Position numbers and translations under genes: made by a program | Source of the DNA: JADJSS01 sp964490845 | GTDB taxonomy: Bacteria; Bacteroidota; Bacteroidia; Chitinophagales; JADIYW01 | DNA length: 64,000 nt | NCBI GenBank assembly: GCA_964490845.1 | Contig: CAZBED010000001.1 | Span: 620,001 to 684,000, forward strand | Direction: 5' to 3' | Notes under the pieces: generated by a model | The model's database searches: none | Told to the model about the DNA's origin: nothing | Seen by the model: the letters and a program-made list of their open reading frames with translations, nothing else | Part shown: positions 9,253 through 17,179 of the stretch, piece by piece | Layout: each line of letters begins with the position of its first letter | Numbering within the stretch: the stretch's first letter is position 1

Positions 9253-10032
9253 TTAAATCATCAGGTTACTTAAGTCCGTCAATGCTTCCAGTATATCATT
9301 GTCATCCGTCAGCGGTTCCACCACGGCCACTCTCACGGACAGGCGCTTCGGAAGCCCGCTGTGAATCAGTTTTGCGGCATCAATCAGCAGGCGTGTCGAC
9401 ACCGTCTCTGTCAAACCAAGCTCTTTCAGGTTCCTTATTTTATTGCCAATGCTGACCAGTTGTTTCGCTGTCGTCTCATCTAGTGCCGTTTCATTCACGA
9501 TAATTTCCGCTTCAATTTTTGCAGCAGGATAATTGAAGGAAAGAGCGGCAAACCGTTGTCGAGTAGATGGTTTCAGTTCTTTGAATCCCCTTTGGTAGCC
9601 CGGATTAAAAGAGGCGACAAGCATAAAGTCTTCGTGTGCTTTTATTGTTTGTCCCAGCTTGTCAATAAACAATTCACGTCTGTGATCGGTCAGCGAATGT
9701 ATTGCCACAATAACATCCGGACGTGCTTCCGCAATCTCATCAAGATAGATGATAGCGCCTTCTTTCACCGCAGTTGTCAGCGGACCATCCAACCAGATTG
9801 TTTCTGCTCCTTTTATGATAAATCGTCCGATTAAATCGGTAGAAGACGTTTCCTCATGACAACTGATGGTAATCAGATTTTTAGACAATTGAAATGCCAT
9901 AAACTCAACAAACCTTGACTTACCCGTACCTGTTGGGCCTTTCAGTAATACCGGAATTTTATTCTTATAACATTGTTCAAACACCTCTGCCTCTTTCGCA
10001 ATCGGGTGATAATAGGGTGCTGTGTTGTTCAT
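9253..10032 (-). CDS. norQ: MoxR/CbbQ-type AAA+ ATPase NorQ
   Basis: The 259-residue AAA+ ATPase carries Walker A GPTGTGKSRF near residues 35-44, Walker B IIYLDEIAEA, and a conserved sensor/arginine region (PSTRQRFAALSFNYP). It belongs to the CbbQ/NirQ/NorQ branch, which partners with VWA proteins to remodel metalloenzymes. It sits between norB and norD, on the same strand and closely spaced, which indicates a role in NO reductase maturation. The ATG start is 73 bp downstream of the norB stop. Confidence 0.93.
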   Translation of the reverse strand: MNNTAPYYHPIAKEAEVFEQCYKNKIPVLLKGPTGTGKSRFVEFMAFQLSKNLITISCHEETSSTDLIGRFIIKGAETIWLDGPLTTAVKEGAIIYLDEIAEARPDVIVAIHSLTDHRRELFIDKLGQTIKAHEDFMLVASFNPGYQRGFKELKPSTRQRFAALSFNYPAAKIEAEIIVNETALDETTAKQLVSIGNKIRNLKELGLTETVSTRLLIDAAKLIHSGLPKRLSVRVAVVEPLTDDNDILEALTDLSNLMI

Positions 10033-10105
10033 ATTTTTTGTTTTAAAGAAATATCAGGTATTTTATTGCTAAAATACCTGATAAAATTATTCTGCTCAAG
10101 ATTCA

Positions 10106-11443
10106 CTATTTAGCTAATTCCAACGCTTCATCCGTAGGTTTGCCATATCTGATGAATTCATAAATGAACAGACCGATACCGGTTGTAAACATAGTCGCAC
10201 AAACAGCCAGCACAACAAAATGCACCTGAATCTCTTTTTGTACATCTCCGAAATCCAATCCCATTTTCCGTTCTAGATAAACCTGTGCCACGCCTGCCAC
10301 GCCAAATGCTACTGTCATACCAAGCATACCGATATTAGAAAGCCAAAAGGCGAACACACCGGTATTGCTGTCAAATAATTTTCTGCCGGTCAAATTCGGC
10401 ATAGTATAGCTGATAATTGCCAAAACAATCATGCCATAAGCGCCCCAGAATGCGAGGTGTCCGTGCATGGCTGTTACCAGCGTTCCGTGTGTATACATAT
10501 TTACCTGCGGTAAAGTATGTGCCAACCCCAATAATCCTGCGCCTACAAAGGATACGATGGCAGTACCCAACGTCCAACTGAGTGCGATTTTATTTGGATG
10601 TTTCTTCTCACCTTTCCGGTACATAGCTACTGCAAATAAGGCCATACCTAAGAATGCCAACGGTTCCATCGCGGAAAAAATTCCGCCGATAATCAGCCAG
10701 TATTTTGGTGTTCCGATATAATAATAGTGGTGACCGGTGCCTAACACCCCTGAAATAAAAGTCAATCCGACAATCACATACAACCACTTTTCAATAACTT
10801 CTCTGTCTACACCCGTAATTTTTATCAGGAGGAATGCAAGGATACCTCCCATGATTAATTCCCAGACGCCTTCCACCCAAAGATGAACTACCCACCAGCG
10901 GAAGAAAGAGTCCATCGTTTGGTTGTCAAACCAGATCATGCCGGGCAGATACAGCAACGCTGCAAAAACCAAACCCATAGTAAGTACCAATGAAGTGGTT
11001 GTTCGTTTCTTTCCTTTAAACAAGGTCAGTAATATCAACCCTAAAAAAGTAAGCACATTGATGACCACCAGATAGTCTAACGGCCGTGGGATTTCGAGAA
11101 ATTTACGACCTTCCCAATAATTGAAATGATATCCAACTACCGCAATTACACCGACTACGGCAAGGGATATCAGTTGAACAAATCCGAGTTTCACGTTGAC
11201 CAGTTCATTCTCGGCTTCTTCCGGAATGATATAATAGGCGGCACCCATAAATCCGGATAGTAACCACACCACGAGTAAGTTGGTATGAACCGCTCTTGCT
11301 GTATTAAAAGCAACAACAGGATGCAATACATCATATCCCATGTGTGCAAATGCCATGATGAAACCGTAGATAATCTGTAAGGACAATAGCAGCATTGATA
11401 ATGCAAAGAACCAATACGCCAGTTTTTGTGATTTATACTTCAT
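10106..11443 (-). CDS. norB: Nitric oxide reductase catalytic subunit NorB
   Basis: This 445-residue polytopic membrane protein belongs to the heme-copper oxidase superfamily (about 12 helices). Expected histidines are visible: HTNLLVVWLL near residue 53, WWVVHLWVEGVWE, GTGHHYYY and MHGHLAFWGAYGM. The short form, without an N-terminal quinol-oxidase extension, together with the adjacent norC, marks it as the cytochrome-c-type cNor that reduces NO to N2O. It is encoded 11 bp after norC. No nitrite or nitrous oxide reductase is present in the window, so the role could be detoxification or part of denitrification encoded elsewhere. Confidence 0.95.
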   Translation of the reverse strand: MKYKSQKLAYWFFALSMLLLSLQIIYGFIMAFAHMGYDVLHPVVAFNTARAVHTNLLVVWLLSGFMGAAYYIIPEEAENELVNVKLGFVQLISLAVVGVIAVVGYHFNYWEGRKFLEIPRPLDYLVVINVLTFLGLILLTLFKGKKRTTTSLVLTMGLVFAALLYLPGMIWFDNQTMDSFFRWWVVHLWVEGVWELIMGGILAFLLIKITGVDREVIEKWLYVIVGLTFISGVLGTGHHYYYIGTPKYWLIIGGIFSAMEPLAFLGMALFAVAMYRKGEKKHPNKIALSWTLGTAIVSFVGAGLLGLAHTLPQVNMYTHGTLVTAMHGHLAFWGAYGMIVLAIISYTMPNLTGRKLFDSNTGVFAFWLSNIGMLGMTVAFGVAGVAQVYLERKMGLDFGDVQKEIQVHFVVLAVCATMFTTGIGLFIYEFIRYGKPTDEALELAK

Positions 11444-11454
11444 AGCCGTAGATT

Positions 11455-11895
11455 TTATTTTGAATTAATTGTTGATTTATAATCCGGTTTGGGAGGAAAC
11501 CCGTTCAGGTCTGTATTGCCAATCCAGGTGAGGAAAGCAACCAGATCGTTGGCGTCCGCTTCTGAAAAACCATAAGCCACCATCTTCCTGCCTCTTGGCG
11601 ACCACGGCGTCTTTGACATTAAGGCGGCCTTTATATAGCCTTCCCCGCGCCGTTCCAGTACCTTTGTCAGTTCAGGTGCATAATACGCTCCTTCGCCTAA
11701 TATGGTATGGCATCCCATACAGTTATTGTTTTCCCACAAATGCTTTCCTCTGACAACCTCAGCTGTAAGGTTTTCGGGATGGGTTTTCTTCGGCACCTCA
11801 ACACTCAGTGAATGCCAGGATAAACCGATGAAGATTAGAAATGTTACGATGGTTCCTCCCAGGAAAAACAACCGCGCTTGACTTTTTGACAACAT
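11455..11895 (-). CDS. norC: Nitric oxide reductase cytochrome c subunit NorC
   Basis: The 146-residue protein has one N-terminal membrane anchor (residues about 10-28) and a periplasmic cytochrome c domain with heme motif C59-M-G-C62-H63. The segment after the heme site (TILGEGAYYAPELTKV) is diagnostic for NorC. It passes electrons to NorB. It is the first gene of the minus-strand nor operon; the 150 bp upstream contain the terminator of the fasciclin gene and presumably the nor promoter, but no convincing TAnnTTTG box was found there. Confidence 0.95.
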   Translation of the reverse strand: MLSKSQARLFFLGGTIVTFLIFIGLSWHSLSVEVPKKTHPENLTAEVVRGKHLWENNNCMGCHTILGEGAYYAPELTKVLERRGEGYIKAALMSKTPWSPRGRKMVAYGFSEADANDLVAFLTWIGNTDLNGFPPKPDYKSTINSK

Positions 11896-11984
11896 ATATA
11901 ATTCGATTTTTAGGTTAAAACTCTTGCTATTTCAAGGCAATAGAATGCCTGTCACGTATACTCATGGTATGCCGATGCATTTGA

Positions 11985-12015
11985 AAAATAAAAGCGGGAA
12001 GAAAAACTCCCGCTT
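11985..12015 (-). terminator. Rho-independent terminator of the fasciclin gene
   Basis: The arms AAGCGGGA (11992-11999) and TCCCGCTT (12008-12015) form an 8-bp stem. Read on the minus strand the stem is followed by a T-rich run. It lies 30 bp after the fasciclin stop codon. Confidence 0.8.
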
Positions 12016-12045
12016 CAATCTTTATTAAACCAAATAGATATAAAA

Positions 12046-12615
12046 TTATTGAGCAGGGGGTAACAAGACCTCGTTAATTACATGAATCATACCGTTAGAG
12101 GTAGGGATAGATGCCACAATCTCAGCGGTTCCGTTCACAAAGGTCTTACCGTCTTTCTTGCTGATGGTAATCTTTTGTCCGCTCACCTGCTCGAAGGTTT
12201 GACCGTCCTGTAAATATTCTGCTTTCAAGGAACCCACATACGTGTGATACTCCAGGATACTTTTAAGGTCTTCTTTTTTCTCCGGTTTCAACAAACCTTC
12301 GACCGTACCTTTTGGTAATTTGTCAAAGGCGGCATTGGTAGGTGCAAAAACCGTAAACGGACCTGCATTGCTGAGTGCATCCACCAACCCTGCCGCTTTG
12401 ACGGCAGCAACCAAAGTGGTATGATCCTTACTTCCAACAGCTACCTGTACAATGTTAGGATTGGATACTTCATCCTGTACGCCGGATTGGCCGACAGCCT
12501 CTGTGGCAGCCCCCTCAGAGGAAGCGCCTGCCTGCTCTGAAGTTCCGCCGGATTTACATCCTGTCAATAGCGCCGATACATAGACGACCGCTACTATAAC
12601 TACATTTCTTTTCAT
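12046..12615 (-). CDS. Fasciclin-domain (FAS1) lipoprotein
   Basis: The 189-residue protein has a lipoprotein signal with lipobox LLTGC (C20), then a low-complexity Gly/Ser/Ala/Glu linker, then one FAS1 domain. FAS1 hallmarks are visible: the H1 motif FTVFAPTNAAFDKLP, the YHTYVG segment, and the H2-like IHVINEVLLPP at the end. FAS1 lipoproteins are envelope proteins linked to adhesion; the function here is unknown. The gene has its own terminator and an upstream region with two dyads, so it is probably transcribed separately from nor. The position next to nor may reflect shared redox control. Confidence 0.9.
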   Translation of the reverse strand: MKRNVVIVAVVYVSALLTGCKSGGTSEQAGASSEGAATEAVGQSGVQDEVSNPNIVQVAVGSKDHTTLVAAVKAAGLVDALSNAGPFTVFAPTNAAFDKLPKGTVEGLLKPEKKEDLKSILEYHTYVGSLKAEYLQDGQTFEQVSGQKITISKKDGKTFVNGTAEIVASIPTSNGMIHVINEVLLPPAQ

Positions 12616-12664
12616 AAAAATAGATTTTCGGTTAACAACTTTACCCTACAATATTAAAAGGATG

Positions 12665-12683
12665 CGCATAAGTTTCTTATGCG
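12665..12683. promoter_or_regulatory. Dyad CGCATAAG-TTT-CTTATGCG upstream of fasciclin gene
   Basis: This is a perfect 8-bp inverted repeat with a 3-base spacer, 50 bp upstream of the fasciclin start. It could be an operator or form a hairpin in the 5' leader. No T-run follows, so a terminator is unlikely. Confidence 0.4.
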
Positions 12684-12706
12684 TAGAATCATAAAACATA
12701 CAAATA

Positions 12707-12728
12707 AAATATGATTTATATCATATTT
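12707..12728. promoter_or_regulatory. CRP/FNR-type dyad AAATATGAT-N4-ATCATATTT
   Basis: Perfect 9-bp arms are separated by 4 bases; the core ATGAT-N4-ATCAT is close to the FNR/DNR consensus TTGAT-N4-ATCAA. It lies about 92 bp upstream of the fasciclin start, the usual distance range for an activator site. In a nitric-oxide neighbourhood a Crp/Fnr-family regulator is plausible, but no such gene is in the window. Confidence 0.45.
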
Positions 12729-12803
12729 ATGGAATGAGGATTGAATTATTCTGTCTCTGTGTAAGCGTAAATTAAATTATACTATATCAATACTTATATA
12801 GCA

Positions 12804-13148
12804 CTAAAAATAATGAGTTAATGTACCGAATGCTGGAGGTGTACTTGGAACTAAACTAGAATCATCAGTATCAAGGTACATAGATAATCTTTCTGAAAGA
12901 ATCTTACAACCATCATTAAAAATTTTAACATTCTCGTCTGTTGGCTTAAAAGTTACAGCGTTTTCACTGATAAATCTACCATCTTTAAGCCATGTTAAAG
13001 TATACAGCAGATAGTCATTTTCTTTAATTAGCTCTGCAAAACAAGTTGCTTCTTTATTCGCAATTATTCTTTGTTTCTTAAACATTAAAAAAATCAAACA
13101 GTCTTCCTTACTTTTAAAAAACGTTTCAATTAAATTGTACTTATTCAT
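12804..13148 (-). CDS. Small protein of unknown function, third gene of the DUF262 cassette
   Basis: I do not recognise this protein. The longest frame begins at 13208, inside the DUF262 gene; I prefer the ATG at 13148 (MNKYNLIETFFKSKEDC), 22 bp after the DUF262 stop, giving 114 residues. The alternative gives 134. It is soluble and mixed alpha/beta by appearance, with no signal peptide, membrane helix or known catalytic motif. It contains strands such as KEATCFAELIKENDYLLYTLTWLKDG. It shares the AT-rich composition of the two upstream genes and is almost certainly co-transcribed with them. A role as accessory or antitoxin-like partner is possible but unsupported. Confidence 0.6.
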   Translation of the reverse strand: MNKYNLIETFFKSKEDCLIFLMFKKQRIIANKEATCFAELIKENDYLLYTLTWLKDGRFISENAVTFKPTDENVKIFNDGCKILSERLSMYLDTDDSSLVPSTPPAFGTLTHYF

Positions 13149-13170
13149 ATTAACTTGATTATATCCAAAA

Positions 13171-14745
13171 TTACTTATATCTATCTCCCCAAAACTCATC
13201 AAAATCACTCCTTTTAAGAGAATACATAGTATCGTTCATCTTAAAATCAAGCATATCGATAAACTTCCAAAATGTTTCATCTATTCTGGGAGTGCTATCT
13301 CTAGTTCCAAAAATTAAACCAGCTCGATTTAAAGAGACCGATTCAGTTTCTGGAAAAACGTCTATATATAATTTCTGTGGGCTACTGTATTCTGAAATTT
13401 GACCGTTTTTAAAATGAGCACTAATATTCGTTACTCTATAAGTAGGGCTCCCATTTTTTCCTTCCTCCTCTTCATTCTTATTATTTGCAGGTAAAAACAC
13501 TATATCAATCATAATTTTATTTACTAAATCTAAAGGCAAATTGGAATTTGCGTTTATTGGATTTAAAAATTCAGTCTTTTTCCCATAGTTAATTTTGCAA
13601 TTTTCTTTACCCATTAAAGAATAATAGTTGGTTAATCCATACATGTTTTTGAGCATTATCTTTGTAAAAATCTCCATTCTTCTTTTTATAGTTTTGCCAG
13701 AATTCGCATCTGTCATAGTAAGATCTTGAAATTCCTTAATTTCACTTTCATTAATATTCGATTTTAGTGTTCTCCTGAAATTAATAAATGCATTTCCAAT
13801 TCTATCATGCCAATTCTCAAGTTCTATTATCTTACATATTCCCGAAAATAAAATAATATGCAATGATTCCCAGTTTTTTAATTTATCTTTTTTATTTTCA
13901 AAATGAAGTTCTTCTATCTTAGATAATTCTGTTATTAATTCGACAAAGTATTCATTTATAGGATTTTCAATACTAAAATCTAACTTATCTAAATAAAAAC
14001 TTTCATTTTTATGTTGTGAAATACCAGTAATTACATTTTCTGAAAATAACTCTCTGAAAAGTAAATATATATCAGCACAGAGTTTTCTTATTTTTCCTCT
14101 ATCTGTTGAGGTGTTTTGTACATAATGAGTAAAAAATTCATGTCCAGAAAAATCAATATCATTACCAGTACTCTGAATCAGATTCTTTTCCAGCACTAGC
14201 TCTTTTCCAGCAATCTCTAAAATAAAATGATTGAATTCTCCCGGTAATGAATCCATCTTTTCTTGAAAATTTAAAGGGCTACCTGACTGAAGACGTACAA
14301 AAATATCCCTTATCTCGTTATTCGAATAATCTTCTAAGATTATTACCTGGATTGTATAACTTAAAAAATTTAGTTTGTCTTCATCTTCCAGTTCATGATA
14401 CTTACTATTCATCCAAGAACTAGGTTCTGATAAATAAAGCGGAAAATGAGCAGCTTCAAGCAATTTAAAATTAGACCATGCGTCATTACTTAGATATTTT
14501 AATTTATTTTCATAAAATCCAATTATAGCCTCTATTCTTTGTTGTCCGTCAATTATATTAAAATTACATCCATCCTTTTGTAAAATCAATAAAGGGATTG
14601 GAAATTTTCTTAATATTGAATCAATCAATTTCTTTTTTTGTTCGGGTTTCCAAACAACTCCTCTTTGGTATTCTCTATCTACAAATAATTGGTGTTTTTT
14701 CCAAATGTCTATTATATTTCCGACCGTCCATGATTCATATTTCAT
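13171..14745 (-). CDS. DUF262 domain protein (ParB/GmrS-like), putative defence effector
   Basis: The 524-residue protein has an N-terminal DUF262 domain. Its hallmarks are REYQRGVVWKPEQKKKLIDS (24-43), FPIPLLIL, the DGQQR motif at 66-70, and FVRLQSGSPLN at 149-159. DUF262 is a ParB/sulfiredoxin-like fold found in GmrS, SspE and BrxU, where it acts as NTPase or regulatory module in modification-dependent DNA restriction. The remaining part (about 200-524) shows no HNH/DUF1524 motif that I can see, so the usual nuclease domain is missing or very divergent. The gene overlaps the RAMA-protein gene by ATGA and is followed by a small unknown gene. Composition is markedly more AT-rich than the flanking genes. 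Confidence 0.75.
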   Translation of the reverse strand: MKYESWTVGNIIDIWKKHQLFVDREYQRGVVWKPEQKKKLIDSILRKFPIPLLILQKDGCNFNIIDGQQRIEAIIGFYENKLKYLSNDAWSNFKLLEAAHFPLYLSEPSSWMNSKYHELEDEDKLNFLSYTIQVIILEDYSNNEIRDIFVRLQSGSPLNFQEKMDSLPGEFNHFILEIAGKELVLEKNLIQSTGNDIDFSGHEFFTHYVQNTSTDRGKIRKLCADIYLLFRELFSENVITGISQHKNESFYLDKLDFSIENPINEYFVELITELSKIEELHFENKKDKLKNWESLHIILFSGICKIIELENWHDRIGNAFINFRRTLKSNINESEIKEFQDLTMTDANSGKTIKRRMEIFTKIMLKNMYGLTNYYSLMGKENCKINYGKKTEFLNPINANSNLPLDLVNKIMIDIVFLPANNKNEEEEGKNGSPTYRVTNISAHFKNGQISEYSSPQKLYIDVFPETESVSLNRAGLIFGTRDSTPRIDETFWKFIDMLDFKMNDTMYSLKRSDFDEFWGDRYK

Positions 14746-15149
14746 AATAAGTTGTTTTTAAGATTTGCAATTGTTTCCCACTTTTTGGTTTTATCATTAT
14801 GATATTCCCAAAAACTCCAGCCACTCATATTCATATTAGTAGCTTTTATTGCAGCAGCGGATGGCGATGTAAATTCATTTCCATTATAATTTATCTTGCC
14901 ATTCTTGACTATTGCTTCTATACATAACCCTTTATAAAATCCTCTCAAATTTAATCCATCTCTGAAAAAAACTCCTTTCCAATACAACCCACTCTTATTT
15001 TCATTTGATTTTATAGATTCCTTTCTTGAGATTTTATTCATTATCAATACTCTTTTAAGAATATCATTATAACTTTCATCAAATGATTCTCTTTTTGTTT
15101 CCAAAAATCGAAAAAGTTCCAAATCAATAAAAATCGACTTCATTTCCAT
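14742..15149 (-). CDS. RHH/SeqA-N-like plus RAMA-domain protein
   Basis: The 135-residue protein has two parts. Residues about 4-37 look like a SeqA-N or ribbon-helix-helix dimerisation segment (SIFIDLELFRFLE, then YNDILKRVL). Residues about 53-133 look like a RAMA-type domain: GLYWKGVFFRDGL, a central YNGNEFTSPSAAA, and WSFWEYHND. RAMA domains are associated with restriction-modification genes and are predicted to read modified DNA. The gene opens the three-gene cassette; the start is either ATG at 15149 or at 15143, just after a promoter-like box. Its stop overlaps the DUF262 start, implying translational coupling and a stoichiometric partnership. Domain calls are by eye and need a profile search. 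Confidence 0.65.
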   Translation of the reverse strand: MEMKSIFIDLELFRFLETKRESFDESYNDILKRVLIMNKISRKESIKSNENKSGLYWKGVFFRDGLNLRGFYKGLCIEAIVKNGKINYNGNEFTSPSAAAIKATNMNMSGWSFWEYHNDKTKKWETIANLKNNLL

Positions 15150-15153
15150 ATTG

Positions 15154-15161
15154 CAAATATA
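15154..15161 (-). promoter_or_regulatory. Minus-strand -7 element TATATTTG of the DUF262 cassette
   Basis: The box matches the Bacteroidota -7 consensus TAnnTTTG exactly and lies only 4 bp before the first ATG of the cassette, implying a very short or absent 5' leader. The upstream sequence is too AT-rich to define a unique -33 box. Confidence 0.4.
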
Positions 15162-15283
15162 AACTATAAATTCTATTTAAAATATTTTTTTTAGATTTTA
15201 TAGATGTTTTTTATTTTATGGTTAGAATATGAAATGTGTGTAGGGATTAATGTATTAGATATACTAATATTATTTGGTTTAAT

Positions 15284-15316
15284 AAAAAATGCCGCTTATC
15301 TCTAAGCGGCATTTTT
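15284..15316 (-). terminator. Terminator of the tRNA-Ser/tRNA-Pro transcript
   Basis: Arms ATGCCGCTTA and TAAGCGGCAT enclose a TCTC loop and are flanked by A6 and T5 runs, so the hairpin works in both directions. It lies 10 bp after the tRNA-Pro 3' end and separates the tRNAs from the DUF262 cassette. Confidence 0.85.
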
Positions 15317-15325
15317 CTTGGTTAG

Positions 15326-15400
15326 TCGGGGCGGCTGGATTCGAACCAACGACCTCCTGGTCCCAAACCAGGCATTCTAACCGGGCTGAACTACGCCCCG
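15326..15400 (-). tRNA. tRNA-Pro (anticodon TGG)
   Basis: On the minus strand a complete cloverleaf is seen. The acceptor is CGGGGCG/CGCCCCG with discriminator A, the anticodon arm is CCTGG-TTTGGGA-CCAGG with anticodon TGG, and the T-arm loop is TTCGAAT. CCA is not encoded. It is 3 bp downstream of tRNA-Ser. Confidence 0.95.
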
Positions 15401-15403
15401 ATG

Positions 15404-15491
15404 CGGTGAGAGAGGGATTCGAACCCTCGGTACAGTTTCCCGTACGTCAGTTTAGCAAACTGGTGGTTTAAGCCAACTCACCCATCTCACC
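15404..15491 (-). tRNA. tRNA-Ser (anticodon GCT)
   Basis: On the minus strand the acceptor GGTGAGA/TCTCACC, a long variable arm (GTACGGG...CTGTAC region) and the T-loop TTCGAAT define a class II tRNA. The anticodon loop TTGCTAA gives anticodon GCT. The first pair of the anticodon stem is a C-A mismatch. CCA is not encoded. Confidence 0.95.
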
Positions 15492-15523
15492 TCCTCTGAT
15501 TCCTTATAAGAACTTTGGGACGG

Positions 15524-15554
15524 CAAAGATAGGATTTTTAAAGAACTTTGCAAA
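15524..15554 (-). promoter_or_regulatory. Consensus Bacteroidota promoter of the tRNA-Ser/Pro operon
   Basis: Reading the minus strand, TTTG (15554-15551), exactly 19 bases, and TATCTTTG (15531-15524) reproduce the -33/-7 consensus TTTG-N19-TAnnTTTG perfectly. The -7 box is 32 bp upstream of the tRNA-Ser 5' end. A second -7-like box, TATATTTG, overlaps the -33 region. Confidence 0.85.
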
Positions 15555-15612
15555 TATAAGACAATTTTTGTGCGCGTTTATTCCTTTAATATATTGATAA
15601 TATCTTACGGAC

Positions 15613-15637
15613 ATAAAAAAATCCGCTTGCGCGGATT
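15613..15637 (-). terminator. Terminator of dnaA
   Basis: The arms AATCCGC and GCGGATT around TTGC, followed on the minus strand by a run of seven T, form a compact intrinsic terminator 24 bp after the dnaA stop. Confidence 0.85.
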
Positions 15638-15660
15638 AAATTATATTAAGAGCGGAAGTA

Positions 15661-17097
15661 TTATAAACTCAATTCAATGCGTTTTTTCAGCTCCTCCACG
15701 GAATCCCTGAATTCCTCATCTGTATCAATTAAATTACGGACTGCCTGGCAGGAATGTATAACGGTGCTGTGGTCTCTGCCTCCAAACTGCTGGCCTATCG
15801 CTTTCAGAGAAGACTTCGTATATTCTTTGGCAAAGAACATGGACAACTGACGTGCCTGTACAAACTGACGCTTGCGGGTAGGCTCCTTCAGTTTTTCCAC
15901 CGGCACTTCGAAGAAGTCGCATACCGTCTTTTGTATCATGTCCAGCGAGATTTCTTTCGTAGCATGTTTTACAAAATTAATGACCGTCCTTTTTGCCAAA
16001 TCTAATGTAATATCCTGTTTGTTCAGGGTCGCCTGTGCCAGAATGGAGGTCAATACTCCTTCCAGTTCCCGCACATTCGTTTTGATGTTGGTGGCTATGA
16101 ATCGGGTAACATCTTCATGCATTTCAATACCATCCGCATGCAGCTTCTTTTCCAGTATACTGATACGTGTTTCGTAATCCGGGGTTTGTAAATCCGTTGT
16201 CAGGCCCCATTTGAAACGCGACAGCAACCGCTCTTCCATATTTTCCAGGTCTTTTGGTGGCCTGTCGGATGTCAGAATCAGCTGTTTGCCGTTTTGATGG
16301 AGATGGTTGAAGATATGAAAGAAGATATCCTGTGTTTTGGTCTTATTGGCAAAAAACTGAATATCATCTATGATCAAGATATCAATCTGCTGATAAAAAT
16401 GAATGAAATCGTTGGTGCTGTTGTCTTTCAGCGCATTCAGAAACTGACTGGTAAATTTTTCTGAACTGACATACAACACTGTTTTCGTCGAGTTATTGAC
16501 CTTAATGAAATTTCCGATGGCCTGTCCCAGATGTGTTTTGCCCAATCCAACTCCTCCGTATATCACTAACGGATTGAAAGCCGTACCGCCCGGCGCTTTT
16601 GCTACCGCCATACCGGCGCTGCGGGCAAATTTATTACAATCTCCTTCTATAAAGGAATCAAATGTATAGTTAGGATTTAACTGAGAGTCTACGTGAATTT
16701 TTTTCAAACCCGGAATCACAAACGGGTTTTTCACCATCGGGCTGGAAAAGACTGCCGGCATGGATACTTCATTCGTGCTGTAAACACCTTCCCGGTAGTT
16801 TGGAACATCAATTGTTTTCGGTTCAGACTTCACCCCGTTCGAAGCATCCACCAGAATCCTGTATTCCAACTTGGCATCATCGCCTAATTCTCTCTTAATG
16901 GTTTTACGAAGTAAGGTAACATAATGTTCTTCCAACCACTCATAAAAAAACTGGCTGGGTACCTGAATCGTCAGGATTCTACCGTCCAGTTTGACCGGTT
17001 TAATTGGTTCGAACCATGTTTTATAGCTTTGTACATTGATGTTATCTTTGATAATCTTCAGACAGTTTTCCCACACAAGTTCATGCTTGTTTTTCAT
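15661..17097 (-). CDS. dnaA: Chromosomal replication initiator DnaA
   Basis: The 478-residue protein has the full DnaA architecture. An N-terminal domain I (VWENCLKIIKDNINVQSYKTWF) is followed by a short linker. The AAA+ core has Walker A GGVGLGKTHLG near 182 and Walker B ILIIDDIQFF. The C-terminal domain IV carries the DNA-binding signature GGRDHSTVIHSC. It binds DnaA boxes at oriC and unwinds the origin. It has its own terminator, and the 82 bp upstream show no cluster of DnaA boxes, so no origin is assigned here. The next upstream gene is the metallophosphoesterase. Confidence 0.98.
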   Translation of the reverse strand: MKNKHELVWENCLKIIKDNINVQSYKTWFEPIKPVKLDGRILTIQVPSQFFYEWLEEHYVTLLRKTIKRELGDDAKLEYRILVDASNGVKSEPKTIDVPNYREGVYSTNEVSMPAVFSSPMVKNPFVIPGLKKIHVDSQLNPNYTFDSFIEGDCNKFARSAGMAVAKAPGGTAFNPLVIYGGVGLGKTHLGQAIGNFIKVNNSTKTVLYVSSEKFTSQFLNALKDNSTNDFIHFYQQIDILIIDDIQFFANKTKTQDIFFHIFNHLHQNGKQLILTSDRPPKDLENMEERLLSRFKWGLTTDLQTPDYETRISILEKKLHADGIEMHEDVTRFIATNIKTNVRELEGVLTSILAQATLNKQDITLDLAKRTVINFVKHATKEISLDMIQKTVCDFFEVPVEKLKEPTRKRQFVQARQLSMFFAKEYTKSSLKAIGQQFGGRDHSTVIHSCQAVRNLIDTDEEFRDSVEELKKRIELSL

Positions 17098-17179
17098 ACG
17101 CTCTATTCGGTTTTTAAAAAGTTTTGAATGGACAATTATCGACGTAACTAAGATGAGACTTTTTTCGTTAATAAAAAAA

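Noticed and set aside
15289..15471. A 60-residue plus-strand open frame
   Set aside because: It is read antisense across tRNA-Pro and tRNA-Ser, whose cloverleafs explain the sequence.
17098..17179. A possible oriC upstream of dnaA
   Set aside because: There is no cluster of DnaA boxes in this gap; a single TTATCAACA-like word near 17206 is not enough.
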